Origin: CAZDIO01 sp964505555
GTDB lineage: Bacteria; Bdellovibrionota_C; UBA2361; SZUA-149; CAZDIO01
Length of the DNA: 38,285 nucleotides
Direction of reading: 5' to 3'
Assembly: GCA_964505555.1 (NCBI GenBank)
Contig: CAZDIO010000063.1
Coordinates: 1-38,285, forward strand
Part shown: piece after piece, positions 1 through 8,431 of the stretch
Layout: each line of letters starts with the position of its first letter
Numbering within the stretch: the first letter of the stretch is position 1
The notes under the pieces: generated by a model
What the model was told of the DNA's origin: nothing
The model's database searches: none
What the model saw: the letters and a program-made list of their open reading frames with translations, nothing else
Made by a program: the position numbers and the translations under genes

Positions 1-36
1 TTCGAGTTTGCTTCGCTCGCAACGACAGAAAGAGAC
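1..36. repeat. Fragment of a TTGCTTCGCTCGCAACGACA-type interspersed repeat
   Basis: The window opens with TTTGCTTCGCTCGCAACGAC. This resembles the family of short dispersed sequences of the form GATTGCTTCGCTCGCAATGACA that I recall from many bacterial genomes. It lies downstream of lon, outside any gene. Only one copy is visible and it is cut by the window edge, so the repeat status rests on resemblance. Confidence 0.4.
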
Positions 37-69
37 TGTTCATTTTGTTAGAGGCTCTTAGGTAAACCC

Positions 70-2466
70 CTATTCCACCATCTCAAACTGTGGCGGTCGT
101 TTACGCTTCATCCGTGTTGGTCTCTTCTCAATAAGCGCCACTTCAAGCGCTTCAGAGATATTCTCAACAGCGATAAAGCGCACCTTCTGTAAGAGATACT
201 TAGGGAATTCTTCCAATTCCGGCTCGTTTTCCTTCGGGATAATCACTACCGATATCCCCCCACGAAGAGCCGCTAGAGCTTTCTCTTTTAGACCCCCGAT
301 CGCAAGCACTCGTCCCCCCAGGGTAATCTCTCCGGTCATCGCTACCTTCTTCGACACAGGCCGATCAGTCAAGAGCGAAACAAGCCCAACCGCGATTGAG
401 ATCCCCGCCGAAGGACCATCTTTCGGAATTGCCCCCTGAGAAACATGAACATGGATATTTGTCTGCTCATAGAAGTTTTCATCAACCCCCAACGCTTTTG
501 CATGAGACATCACATAGGTCAGGGCTGCCATCGCTGACTCCCGCATCACCTCACCAAGATGCCCCGTAAGAGAAAGGGTACCTTTTCCCTTCGTTGAGGC
601 AACCTCAACATGAAGGAGTCTTCCCCCCACGGAGGTCCAGGCAAGCCCGGTAACGATTCCTATCTGGTCAAGATGCAACCTATTATCTGGAAGAAATTTT
701 GGAATTCCTAAAAACTGCTCAACAAGCTCCGGCGTCACCCGCTTCGGGGTTCGTTTTCCATCCGCCACTAATCTTGCAATCTTTCTAAACACCGCACCGA
801 CATTTCTTCGAAAATCTCTCACCCCCGACTCTTGGGTGTAAGAATCGATAATTTTTAACAGCGTTTCTTTAGAAAATGGGATGCTTTTCTTTCCAAGCCC
901 GTTTTCCTCTTTCTCTCGGGGAATAAGATAGCGCTTGGCGATCTCGACTTTCTCTTCTGTTGTATATCCAGAGATCTCAATAATCTCCATCCGATCAAGA
1001 AGTGCTGGTGGGATCGTATCGGTGACGTTTGCGGTTGCAATAAACATCACCTCAGAGAGATCAAAAGGAACATTTAAATAGTGATCCTCGTAACCTTTGT
1101 TCTGCTCAGGATCAAGAACCTCAAGGAGCACCGATGAAGGGTCTCCTCGAAAATCAGAACCCACCTTATCGATCTCATCGAGCATAAAAACAGGGTTTCT
1201 TGTTCCCGCTGTTTTTAACCCCTGGATAATTCGCCCGGGCATCGCACCCACATACGTACGGCGGTGCCCACGAATCTCTGCTTCATCTCGTAACCCTCCA
1301 AGAGAAACTCGAACAAACGATCGTCCAAGAGCAAGCGCAATTGAACGTCCCAGAGAGGTTTTTCCCACTCCGGGAGGACCCACAAAGAGCAAAATCGGTC
1401 CGCGCATATTTCCTTGGAGTTTTCTTACTCCAAGAAAATCTAAGATTCTCTCCTTTGGAATATCTAAACCGAAGTGATCCTGATCAAGAAGCTCTTTTGC
1501 CTTTCGTAAATCAACGCTGTCTTTGGTGCGCTTTGACCAAGGGATCTCTACCATCCAGGAGAGATACGTTCGAAGGAGTGCTGCTTCACTAGAGTCTGGA
1601 TGCATCTGTTGGAGGCGTCTTAGTTGCCGCTCAGACTCAGTTTTTGCCTCCGGTGGCATTTTTAACTTAGAGATCTCTGATTTTAGCTGAACGAGCTCAT
1701 CTTCTTCATCTACTTTTTCACCAAGTTCTGCTTGAATCTGCCTCAGTTGCTCACGAAGAAGATTCTCATGCTCCCCACGACCGAGCTCTGCCCGAGCTTT
1801 CTTAAAGATACGCTCACGAATATTAAGTTCATCAAGCCTTGCATAGAGAAGTTTCTCAACGGCACGAAGCCGCTCAAAAGATTCAAACGTCTCTAGAAGC
1901 TCTTGTCCCTCTTCAAGCCCAAGGGAGAGATGAGAAGCGATAAAGTCAGCAACAATTCCAGGTTCAAAAAACTCATCTCCAAGGATTATCCCCTCATCCA
2001 CGTTCTCATCATGTTTGGTAAGTAAGGTAAACTTCTCCTTTACCGACGTCATCAGCTTTTCCTGACGGGAGTTAAGTTTTACATGACTCTCATCATCTAC
2101 ATATCGAACACGAACCTGGATAAAAGGCTTAACCTTTGCAAAGGAGCGGATCTCAAACCGTCCTTGAACATGGAGCCGTACTTTAATATCCCCGTTTTGA
2201 AGTCTGACACTGTGCGTAATTCGCGCCACGGTGCCCACGCTGTAGAGGTTCTCCTTACTTGGTTCCTCCTCAAGCGCGTCTCGTTGCAAAGCAAGCGCTA
2301 GGTATTCACTATGTTGAATGGCAAAGTCCACTGCCTGTACATTTGAGTCACGGCTGATGTAGACTGGAAAAACAAGTCCTGGAAAAGGAACGATATCCCT
2401 AACGGGCAGGAGGGAGAGGATTTTCGGGCGATTGTCGCTCGAGCGTGGGTTTGTCTTTTGTTTCAT
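70..2466 (-). CDS. lon: ATP-dependent protease LonA
   Basis: Cytoplasmic AAA+ serine protease that degrades misfolded and regulatory proteins. It is 798 aa, close to the E. coli length. The N-terminal LON substrate-binding domain covers about residues 15-215 and is followed by a coiled stretch. Walker A GPPGVGKT is at 363-370 and Walker B VFMLDEIDK at about 426-434. The catalytic dyad is Ser686 in PKDGPSAG and Lys729 in GGLKEKA. It is the last gene of the grpE-dnaK-dnaJ-lipoprotein-lon run. Its ATG lies 68 nt inside the end of the upstream lipoprotein gene, which suggests translational coupling. The first 12 or so residues precede the usual Lon start and could be an extension, but I see no better downstream start. 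Confidence 0.97.
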   Translation of the reverse strand: MKQKTNPRSSDNRPKILSLLPVRDIVPFPGLVFPVYISRDSNVQAVDFAIQHSEYLALALQRDALEEEPSKENLYSVGTVARITHSVRLQNGDIKVRLHVQGRFEIRSFAKVKPFIQVRVRYVDDESHVKLNSRQEKLMTSVKEKFTLLTKHDENVDEGIILGDEFFEPGIVADFIASHLSLGLEEGQELLETFESFERLRAVEKLLYARLDELNIRERIFKKARAELGRGEHENLLREQLRQIQAELGEKVDEEDELVQLKSEISKLKMPPEAKTESERQLRRLQQMHPDSSEAALLRTYLSWMVEIPWSKRTKDSVDLRKAKELLDQDHFGLDIPKERILDFLGVRKLQGNMRGPILLFVGPPGVGKTSLGRSIALALGRSFVRVSLGGLRDEAEIRGHRRTYVGAMPGRIIQGLKTAGTRNPVFMLDEIDKVGSDFRGDPSSVLLEVLDPEQNKGYEDHYLNVPFDLSEVMFIATANVTDTIPPALLDRMEIIEISGYTTEEKVEIAKRYLIPREKEENGLGKKSIPFSKETLLKIIDSYTQESGVRDFRRNVGAVFRKIARLVADGKRTPKRVTPELVEQFLGIPKFLPDNRLHLDQIGIVTGLAWTSVGGRLLHVEVASTKGKGTLSLTGHLGEVMRESAMAALTYVMSHAKALGVDENFYEQTNIHVHVSQGAIPKDGPSAGISIAVGLVSLLTDRPVSKKVAMTGEITLGGRVLAIGGLKEKALAALRGGISVVIIPKENEPELEEFPKYLLQKVRFIAVENISEALEVALIEKRPTRMKRKRPPQFEMVE

Positions 2467-4405
2467 CGAGAATAAAACCTGTTACTTCCCCACCCGCCAT
2501 CACCTCCACCTTCTCCCCTTTTACTAACCGAACGACACTCATGCGTCGTACAATATCTCCAACTTTTGTCACCTCAAGTCTTCCGGTGACACCCTTATGG
2601 GTATCGGCTGACTCAAGTTTTTTAATAAACTCCATAGGGCTTGGTGAAGAAAGTTGAGAGATGACCCCCATCGACAGTAAGGCTGCGTCATATCCTTGAG
2701 CAGCCAATAAATCTGGGGACTTACTAAACTTTTGTTGATATTTTTCAATAAATTGCACAACTTCTGGCCGCGCACTTTCTCTAAAAAACGGCGTTACATA
2801 CACCGCACCCTCTAATAAGGAGCTTGCTCCCCGAAGCGCTACGGGATCGTCCCACACCGCTGGACCAAGAAGTAACGTGCCTTGGAGGGAGGAACCTCGG
2901 ATATCACGAAGAATTGGCCAGAGGTTCTCAATAGTATCTGGAAGAAACACCGCCTCAGGTGGAGAAGCTGCAAACGTTGCAAGTTTATTAATGAGCGTTG
3001 GATCGTTTGCACTGAGGTAACTTAATTCGCCACTAAGAATCCCCCCTTGAAGCTTCACCTCTCCTTTAAAGGCTTGATAAAATTCCTCTCCGGAGCCGTT
3101 TTGTGGGTAGATGATGGCAAATGAATTTATTAGCAAGGTCTCTCGTGCATAACGAACAAGCTCCTCAACTTGATTCTCTGCGGTCGCCCCAAGGCGAAAA
3201 GCCTCGCGACCAAGTTCTGGAACTCCTTTTCGTTTTGTAAATGAGATAAAAGGCACGCCTAATTCTCGTGCTTTTTGTGAAACTCGCTCCGTACTTTCTG
3301 CAAGGAGGGGACCAAGAACAACCTGAACATGTTGCTCCTTAACAAGATTTTCATACCCAAGGCCAGCACTCTCCGGGTTTCCTCCCGTATCATAGACAAA
3401 AAACTCAATCTTCTTCTCCCCACTCTGAAACTCATTTGCAAGTTCAATACCTTCTGCCACCCTCTTTCCATACGGCTCATACGAGCCACTTAATGGGAGA
3501 ATCACTCCAATAGCGTGCCGACCATTGCTCCCTTGATCCTCAGAAGGAATCAGATCACTCTCCACGATTTGCCCCGCCCCTTGGGCACCCGTAGCAAGAT
3601 AGGTGCTTGCCGCAAACCATTTCGTATTTGTTTGTGGGATCGGAACTCCACCATGTGTTCTTCGTAACCTTTCAGTGGCAAAAATGGGGGAAATAAATCC
3701 ATCACTTGACCATTTCTGTGCTGCGGATTCGAATGTCTCGGAAGAGAGCGTGGCGATGAGTTTCTTTGCTTCCACTAAGGCCCGTGGTTTTATCTCTCCT
3801 TGAGATCTTCGGTGTGAAACTCCTAGCCAGGCAAGACTCTGATCAAAGTCTCCCTGATGCTGGTAGGCAAATGAGATAATAAATGCAATTCCAGGATGAA
3901 CCTCATCGATCGCAATCGCTTTTTTTTGCATATATTCAGTAACAATATCTAAAACCTCTTTTGAACGTCCAAGTTTTAGTACTGTCCCCAAGCGCCGAAC
4001 TAATGCCTCTTCTCTTACCTCAGGAGAGAAAGAATTCTCTTCAGCTCTTTGATACGAGGCAATGGCAAGGTCAAACCGTCTCATCCGGATATTATTTTCA
4101 GCTTCCTCTAAATCTCGATCCCCAAGACCATCACTTGACCATACCTCCCAAGGAGCAGGTGGTGGGGGTGAGATCAGCGGTGGTCGTTCTCTCTCTACGG
4201 TTTGTGGAAGAGGATTTTTATTTAGAGGTTTTTGTGGAAGCTTTTCCGCACAACCAAAAAACAATATTGAAAGAATAAGGGTGTAACAGGTAAGGACGAA
4301 ATGGGAGAAACTCTCCCCGACGCTCGTTTTAAGAACGAGAGCACACGATCGTTTCTGATTATTCGAAGAAGTCCTTGACCTTATCAAAAAACGTTCGTGA
4401 CTCAT
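2399..4405 (-). CDS. LpoA/LppC-like lipoprotein: TPR region plus periplasmic-binding fold
   Basis: 668 aa. A hydrophobic stretch (about residues 35-50) ends in a lipobox-like LFFGC, which predicts an envelope lipoprotein; the tail before it is unusually long (over 30 residues). A helical, TPR-like region follows (about 85-240). From about residue 300 a type-1 periplasmic-binding fold begins (AIGVILPLSGSYEPYG), as in Peripla_BP_6 proteins and in LpoA, the outer-membrane activator of PBP1A. The TPR-plus-binding-fold layout matches LpoA, but the role as a PBP activator is inferred; an amino-acid-binding role is the alternative. The start overlaps the end of dnaJ by 47 nt and the stop lies 68 nt inside lon. 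No later start codon that keeps the signal segment is evident. Confidence 0.75.
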   Translation of the reverse strand: MSHERFLIRSRTSSNNQKRSCALVLKTSVGESFSHFVLTCYTLILSILFFGCAEKLPQKPLNKNPLPQTVERERPPLISPPPPAPWEVWSSDGLGDRDLEEAENNIRMRRFDLAIASYQRAEENSFSPEVREEALVRRLGTVLKLGRSKEVLDIVTEYMQKKAIAIDEVHPGIAFIISFAYQHQGDFDQSLAWLGVSHRRSQGEIKPRALVEAKKLIATLSSETFESAAQKWSSDGFISPIFATERLRRTHGGVPIPQTNTKWFAASTYLATGAQGAGQIVESDLIPSEDQGSNGRHAIGVILPLSGSYEPYGKRVAEGIELANEFQSGEKKIEFFVYDTGGNPESAGLGYENLVKEQHVQVVLGPLLAESTERVSQKARELGVPFISFTKRKGVPELGREAFRLGATAENQVEELVRYARETLLINSFAIIYPQNGSGEEFYQAFKGEVKLQGGILSGELSYLSANDPTLINKLATFAASPPEAVFLPDTIENLWPILRDIRGSSLQGTLLLGPAVWDDPVALRGASSLLEGAVYVTPFFRESARPEVVQFIEKYQQKFSKSPDLLAAQGYDAALLSMGVISQLSSPSPMEFIKKLESADTHKGVTGRLEVTKVGDIVRRMSVVRLVKGEKVEVMAGGEVTGFILDETKDKPTLERQSPENPLPPAR

Positions 4406-5468
4406 GACCTCTTGGTTGTCCCTCTAACTGTTGAAGCTCCTCCAAGAGTTCTCGTTGGCGATCGGTGTAGTGTTTTGGCACATACACATACGTCTGGACA
4501 TGGAGATCTCCTCTTTTTCCCGTATGGAGGTCGACTACTCCCTTTCCTTTTAATCGAAACGTTTTCCCAGAAGGTGTTCCCTGTGGAATTTTAAGTGACA
4601 TCTTACCATCTAATGTCGGGACTTCAATCTCCCCACCAAGAACTGAGTGCGAATAGTTAATAGGAACTTCGGTAAAGAGCTCGGAATCTTGTCGTTGAAA
4701 AACAGGATGCTTTTTAATAGAGATCTCCACGTAGAGATCCCCCGGAGGGGCACCGTTTGCAAGCTGCTCTCCCTCACCTCGAAGCTTTAACCGCTGTCCT
4801 TCATTAATACCAGCAGGAATCTTCACAGAAAGGGTTGAAGATTTTGTTGTCTGCCCACTCCCTTTACACTGCGAACAAGGCTCCTCAATAACCTGCCCGG
4901 CACCGGAACAAACATTACATGTTCTACTAATGGCAAAAAACCCTTGTTGCAGACGAATCTGCCCCGTTCCTCGGCACTGGGTGCACGGTTTTGCTTTTGT
5001 TCCCGCTTTTGCACCACTTCCCTGACACTCCTCACAAGAAACGGGTTTTGGAATCGTTACCTCTTTCTCAATCCCAAACGCTGCCTCTTCAAGGGAGATC
5101 TCCAATGCGTAGCGGATATCGCGTCCACCTCGCTGCCGCCTTCCACCACTAGATTGAACTCCAAAGAAACTCCCAAAGAGATCTCCAAAAATCTCATCAG
5201 CAAAACTTGAGATATCAGAAAAATTCCAAGGACCCTGTCCCCCACTAAACGCTGCATGACCAAACTGGTCATAGCGAGCCCGTGTTTCTTCACTGGAGAG
5301 CACAGAGTACGCCTCGGTAAACTCCTTGAACTTGTTCTCTGCTTCCTTATTTCCGGGGTTTTTGTCAGGATGATACTGGAGCGCAAGCTTTCGATAGCTC
5401 TTCTTGATCTCCTCAACGCTCGCTTCCCGCGAGACGCCAAGCAACTCGTAGTAGTCAGCTTTTGCCAA
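4359..5468 (-). CDS. dnaJ: Chaperone DnaJ (Hsp40)
   Basis: Co-chaperone that delivers unfolded clients to DnaK and stimulates its ATPase. It is 369 aa, the full family length. The J domain (about 5-70) carries the HPD motif (YHPDKNPG). A Gly/Phe-rich linker follows (about 72-110). The zinc region has four CxxCxGxG repeats: CEECQGSG, CTQCRGTG, CNVCSGAG and CSQCKGSG. The C-terminal substrate-binding domains are intact. It starts 20 nt after dnaK ends, so the two are co-transcribed. All diagnostic motifs are present. Confidence 0.98.
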   Translation of the reverse strand: MAKADYYELLGVSREASVEEIKKSYRKLALQYHPDKNPGNKEAENKFKEFTEAYSVLSSEETRARYDQFGHAAFSGGQGPWNFSDISSFADEIFGDLFGSFFGVQSSGGRRQRGGRDIRYALEISLEEAAFGIEKEVTIPKPVSCEECQGSGAKAGTKAKPCTQCRGTGQIRLQQGFFAISRTCNVCSGAGQVIEEPCSQCKGSGQTTKSSTLSVKIPAGINEGQRLKLRGEGEQLANGAPPGDLYVEISIKKHPVFQRQDSELFTEVPINYSHSVLGGEIEVPTLDGKMSLKIPQGTPSGKTFRLKGKGVVDLHTGKRGDLHVQTYVYVPKHYTDRQRELLEELQQLEGQPRGHESRTFFDKVKDFFE

Positions 5469-5488
5469 TTTGGGAAACCTAAAAAAAC

Positions 5489-7432
5489 TTACTTAACTTC
5501 TTCAAAATCCGCATCCACTACATCATCACCCCCGGGTCGACCCTGCTGACCTGAAGCGCCATCTGTAGCGTGTTCCTCTGCGGCTGAAGCTTTTCCACCA
5601 TTTCCCGTCTGCTGTTGTTTTTCTGCAGCACTCTTGTACATCTTCTCGGCCAGCGCATGTGAGGCGTTTGTTAACCGTTCAATCTCCGCTTTAAGAGTAT
5701 CAACGTTCTCTGCGCTCTCAAGTGCTTTCTTTGCATCAGCGATCGCACCTTCAATCTTTGTTTTATCCTCAGAGCTTAAGCTTGAACTATATTCTGTTAG
5801 AGATTTCTCCGTAGAATAAACCAAGCCATCAAGTTGATTTTTTGCTTCAATAAGAGCTTTTCGCTTCTTATCCTCCTCGGCATGCTCTTCGGCATCACGA
5901 ACCATCTGCTTAATCTCTTGTTCAGTAAGTCCAGAGCTTGCGGTAATCTGAATCGACTGCTCCTTCCCAGTTCCAAGATCTTTTGCAGATACATGGACAA
6001 TTCCGTTTGCATCAATATCAAAGGTCACCTCTACCTGGGGAACTCCTCGCGGAGCGGGGGGGATTCCCACAAGCTCAAAACGACCAAGCGTTTTGTTCCC
6101 TGAAGCCATCTCCCGCTCTCCCTGAAGAACGTGGATACTTACTGCTGGTTGACTGTCAGTGGCTGTTGAGAAGATCTGACTCTTTCTTGTAGGAATCGTT
6201 GTATTCTTCTCGATAAGCTTCGTCATCACTCCACCCTGAGTTTCAATACCAAGACTCAGTGGGGTAACATCCAAAAGAAGCACATCTTTTACATCTCCCT
6301 GGAGGACCCCTCCCTGAACTGCGGCTCCTACCGCAACGGCTTCATCAGGATTGACGTTTTTACTTGGCTCTTTTCCAAAGATCTTTTTAACCCGCTCTTG
6401 CACCGCTGGCATTCGTGTCATACCACCGACAAGAATTACCTCATCGATATCACGAGCCTGCATTGAAGCATCACGGATCGCTGTTCGACACGGCTCTTCC
6501 AAACGATCAAGAAGGGTTGAACAGAGTGACTCAAGTTTTGCTCTCGTGAGCTTAATATTCAGATGTTTTGGTCCAGAAGCATCGGCGGTAATAAACGGCA
6601 GATTAATATCTGTCTCTACAGACGAGGAGAGCTCATGCTTTGCTTTCTCCGCAGCTTCTTTTAAACGCTGAAGCGCCATCGTATCGCTTCGCAGATCGAT
6701 TCCCTGATCTTTTTTAAATTCGTTTGCAAGAAAGTTCACGATCTCTAAGTCAAAGTCTTCTCCACCAAGATAGGTATCTCCATGGGTAGATTTTACCTCA
6801 AACACTCCATCTCCAAGCTCTAAGATGGAGATATCAAACGTTCCACCTCCAAGGTCAAAAACGGCGATCTTTTTATCCTGTTTCCGATCCATCCCGTAGG
6901 CAAGCGCTGCTGCGGTAGGTTCGTTAATAATACGAAGCACTTCAAGCCCAGCGATTCTTCCCGCATCTTTTGTGGCTTGACGTTGAGCATCGTTAAAATA
7001 CGCAGGTACGGTAATAACGGCTTGTGTGACCTTTGTTCCTAAGTAGTCTTCCGCAGTCTGCTTCATCTTTGTAAGAATAAATGCAGAGATCTCTTGAGGG
7101 GTTTTCTTCTCTCCTTTGAGAACAACGACAGCATCTCCGTTGTCAGCCTTTGCAATCTCGTAAGGAAGAACTTTCTTTGCTCGTTCAACTTCTGGACTTT
7201 CAAACTTTCGTCCGATTAAACGCTTAACAGCAAAAATGGTATTTTTGGGGTTTGTAACCGATTGACGTTTAGCGATCTGTCCAACAAGCCGCTCTCCTGC
7301 TTCATTTACAGCAACCACCGATGGGGTTGTTCGAGCACCCTCAGAGTTCGCGATCACCACCGGGTCTCCCCCTTCCATTACGGCGACGCATGAATTTGTT
7401 GTCCCTAAATCGATTCCAATTACCTTAGCCAT
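5489..7432 (-). CDS. dnaK: Chaperone DnaK (Hsp70)
   Basis: Cytoplasmic ATP-dependent chaperone, 647 aa. The N-terminus KVIGIDLGTTNSCVAV is the Hsp70 phosphate-1 motif, and VFDLGGGTFDISIL is phosphate-2. The actin-like ATPase covers about 1-385, the linker is DVLLLDVTPLSLGIET, and the substrate-binding domain and helical lid follow. The C-terminus has a low-complexity Gly/Gln/Ala linker and ends in the acidic VVDADFEEVK typical of bacterial DnaK. A good Shine-Dalgarno (GGTGGAGAG) precedes the ATG. It sits between grpE and dnaJ, with a 160-nt leader containing a hairpin. Confidence 0.99.
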   Translation of the reverse strand: MAKVIGIDLGTTNSCVAVMEGGDPVVIANSEGARTTPSVVAVNEAGERLVGQIAKRQSVTNPKNTIFAVKRLIGRKFESPEVERAKKVLPYEIAKADNGDAVVVLKGEKKTPQEISAFILTKMKQTAEDYLGTKVTQAVITVPAYFNDAQRQATKDAGRIAGLEVLRIINEPTAAALAYGMDRKQDKKIAVFDLGGGTFDISILELGDGVFEVKSTHGDTYLGGEDFDLEIVNFLANEFKKDQGIDLRSDTMALQRLKEAAEKAKHELSSSVETDINLPFITADASGPKHLNIKLTRAKLESLCSTLLDRLEEPCRTAIRDASMQARDIDEVILVGGMTRMPAVQERVKKIFGKEPSKNVNPDEAVAVGAAVQGGVLQGDVKDVLLLDVTPLSLGIETQGGVMTKLIEKNTTIPTRKSQIFSTATDSQPAVSIHVLQGEREMASGNKTLGRFELVGIPPAPRGVPQVEVTFDIDANGIVHVSAKDLGTGKEQSIQITASSGLTEQEIKQMVRDAEEHAEEDKKRKALIEAKNQLDGLVYSTEKSLTEYSSSLSSEDKTKIEGAIADAKKALESAENVDTLKAEIERLTNASHALAEKMYKSAAEKQQQTGNGGKASAAEEHATDGASGQQGRPGGDDVVDADFEEVK

Positions 7433-7488
7433 GAGGTCTCTCCACCTTCAATATAAAATCTTACAATTTAAAATCTTTAATAATTTTA

Positions 7489-7517
7489 AGGGCTTATGGT
7501 TCTCCATATAAGTCCCT
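7489..7517 (-). promoter_or_regulatory. Hairpin in the dnaK 5' leader
   Basis: An inverted repeat lies between grpE and dnaK, about 55 nt upstream of the dnaK ATG. In the transcript the arms are AGGGACTTAT and ATAAGCCCT, giving nine pairs with one bulged A and a 10-nt loop. It does not match the CIRCE element bound by HrcA. It could be an operator, an RNA thermometer or a processing site; the sequence alone does not decide. Confidence 0.4.
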
Positions 7518-7592
7518 CAAATCTTTTCACTACTTAATCATTAAACCTAATAGTTGCAACTAAGGAGCTACTTTTTCTGATCACTCTTCCTT

Positions 7593-8261
7593 TCAACCTT
7601 CCTGTGATGGGTCTTCAGGCTTTTTTGCAACCACGACCTGGGCGGGTCGAAGGAGTTTATCTTTAAAGAAATAGGTTTTATTAAATTGCTCCATAATCGT
7701 TCCCGGTTCAAAATCATCTGTGGGAACCGCTGTCATCGCCTGATGTTTTTCAGGATCAAAGTTCTTACCGATCTCATACTCACCTTTGATCCCATGTTTT
7801 TCAAGCACCTGCTGAAACTGAGAAAGAATCATCTGAATTCCTTTAAAAAACTCCTCGCTTACTCCTTGCGGTTGCTCTTTCCCCGCTCGCTCGAGGTTAT
7901 CTACAACATCAAGAAGATCTCTTGCGAGATGCTCTCCAGCGTAGCGCAGAAGATCGGAGCGCTCCTTAAGCGCTCGTTTTTTGTAATTTTCAAGCTCTGC
8001 AAGCGCTCTTAAATACTTGTCGTAGTTTTCTTGCACTTCTGATTTAAGCGCTGAATAGGCCTTATCAGTAACAACCTTTTCCATATCCATATCTCCGGAC
8101 ACAAGACCTTCCTCAGAGGGAAGTGAGCTCTCTGGCCCATTGACTCTGTCGTTTGAGTCTTCAGTAAGCTCAGTGTCAAAATCGCTTTCTTCAGCAGCGG
8201 TATTACTAGTTCCTTTCTTCCCCTTTTCTTCCTTCATACGAAAACGCTTACCCATCATCAT
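7593..8261 (-). CDS. grpE: Nucleotide exchange factor GrpE
   Basis: Releases ADP from DnaK. 222 aa. The N-terminal 75 residues are acidic and disordered. A coiled-coil helix follows (about 80-140: YDKYLRALAELENYKKRALKE), then the beta domain with the family signature (MTAVPTDDFEPGTIMEQFNKTYFFKDKLLRPAQVVVAK). It opens the heat-shock cluster. Three ATG codons stand in tandem at the start. An AGG seven nt before the third one (8255) makes that the likeliest true start, which would shorten the protein by two residues. Divergent from mgtE. Confidence 0.96.
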   Translation of the reverse strand: MMMGKRFRMKEEKGKKGTSNTAAEESDFDTELTEDSNDRVNGPESSLPSEEGLVSGDMDMEKVVTDKAYSALKSEVQENYDKYLRALAELENYKKRALKERSDLLRYAGEHLARDLLDVVDNLERAGKEQPQGVSEEFFKGIQMILSQFQQVLEKHGIKGEYEIGKNFDPEKHQAMTAVPTDDFEPGTIMEQFNKTYFFKDKLLRPAQVVVAKKPEDPSQEG

Positions 8262-8319
8262 ACCTGAGTGTTTAAATAGTTAATTAAAATTTTCTTGTGT
8301 CGTTCTCGACCGCCCTAAT

Positions 8320-8412
8320 TCTCAGTAGTGTTCTCAGCAGTGAAAAAACGCTGTATGAGAGACTCTCTCGTAAAGCTCATACGTGTTTACTTATATACTT
8401 TTACTTATACAC
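8320..8412 (+). promoter_or_regulatory. Repeat-rich mgtE leader with competing hairpins
   Basis: The 170 nt before mgtE hold a 12-nt tandem repeat (TTCTCAGTAGTG at 8320-8331, TTCTCAGCAGTG at 8332-8343). An inverted repeat GTATGAG/CTCATAC spans 8353-8382, with a nested GAGAG/CTCTC hairpin at 8357-8369. A second near-repeat TTTACTTATATAC/TTTTACTTATACAC covers 8386-8412. The TGAGAG stretch can pair upstream with TCTCA or downstream with CTCTC or CTCATAC, so alternative folds are possible. It does not match the M-box Mg riboswitch that I know. Confidence 0.4.
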
Positions 8413-8431
8413 TGAAGCTAAGGATTTTCAT

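Noticed and set aside
7433..7592. CIRCE element before dnaK
   Set aside because: The hairpin arms do not match TTAGCACTC/GAGTGCTAA.
8262..8431. M-box magnesium riboswitch before mgtE
   Set aside because: The core sequences of that class are not present.
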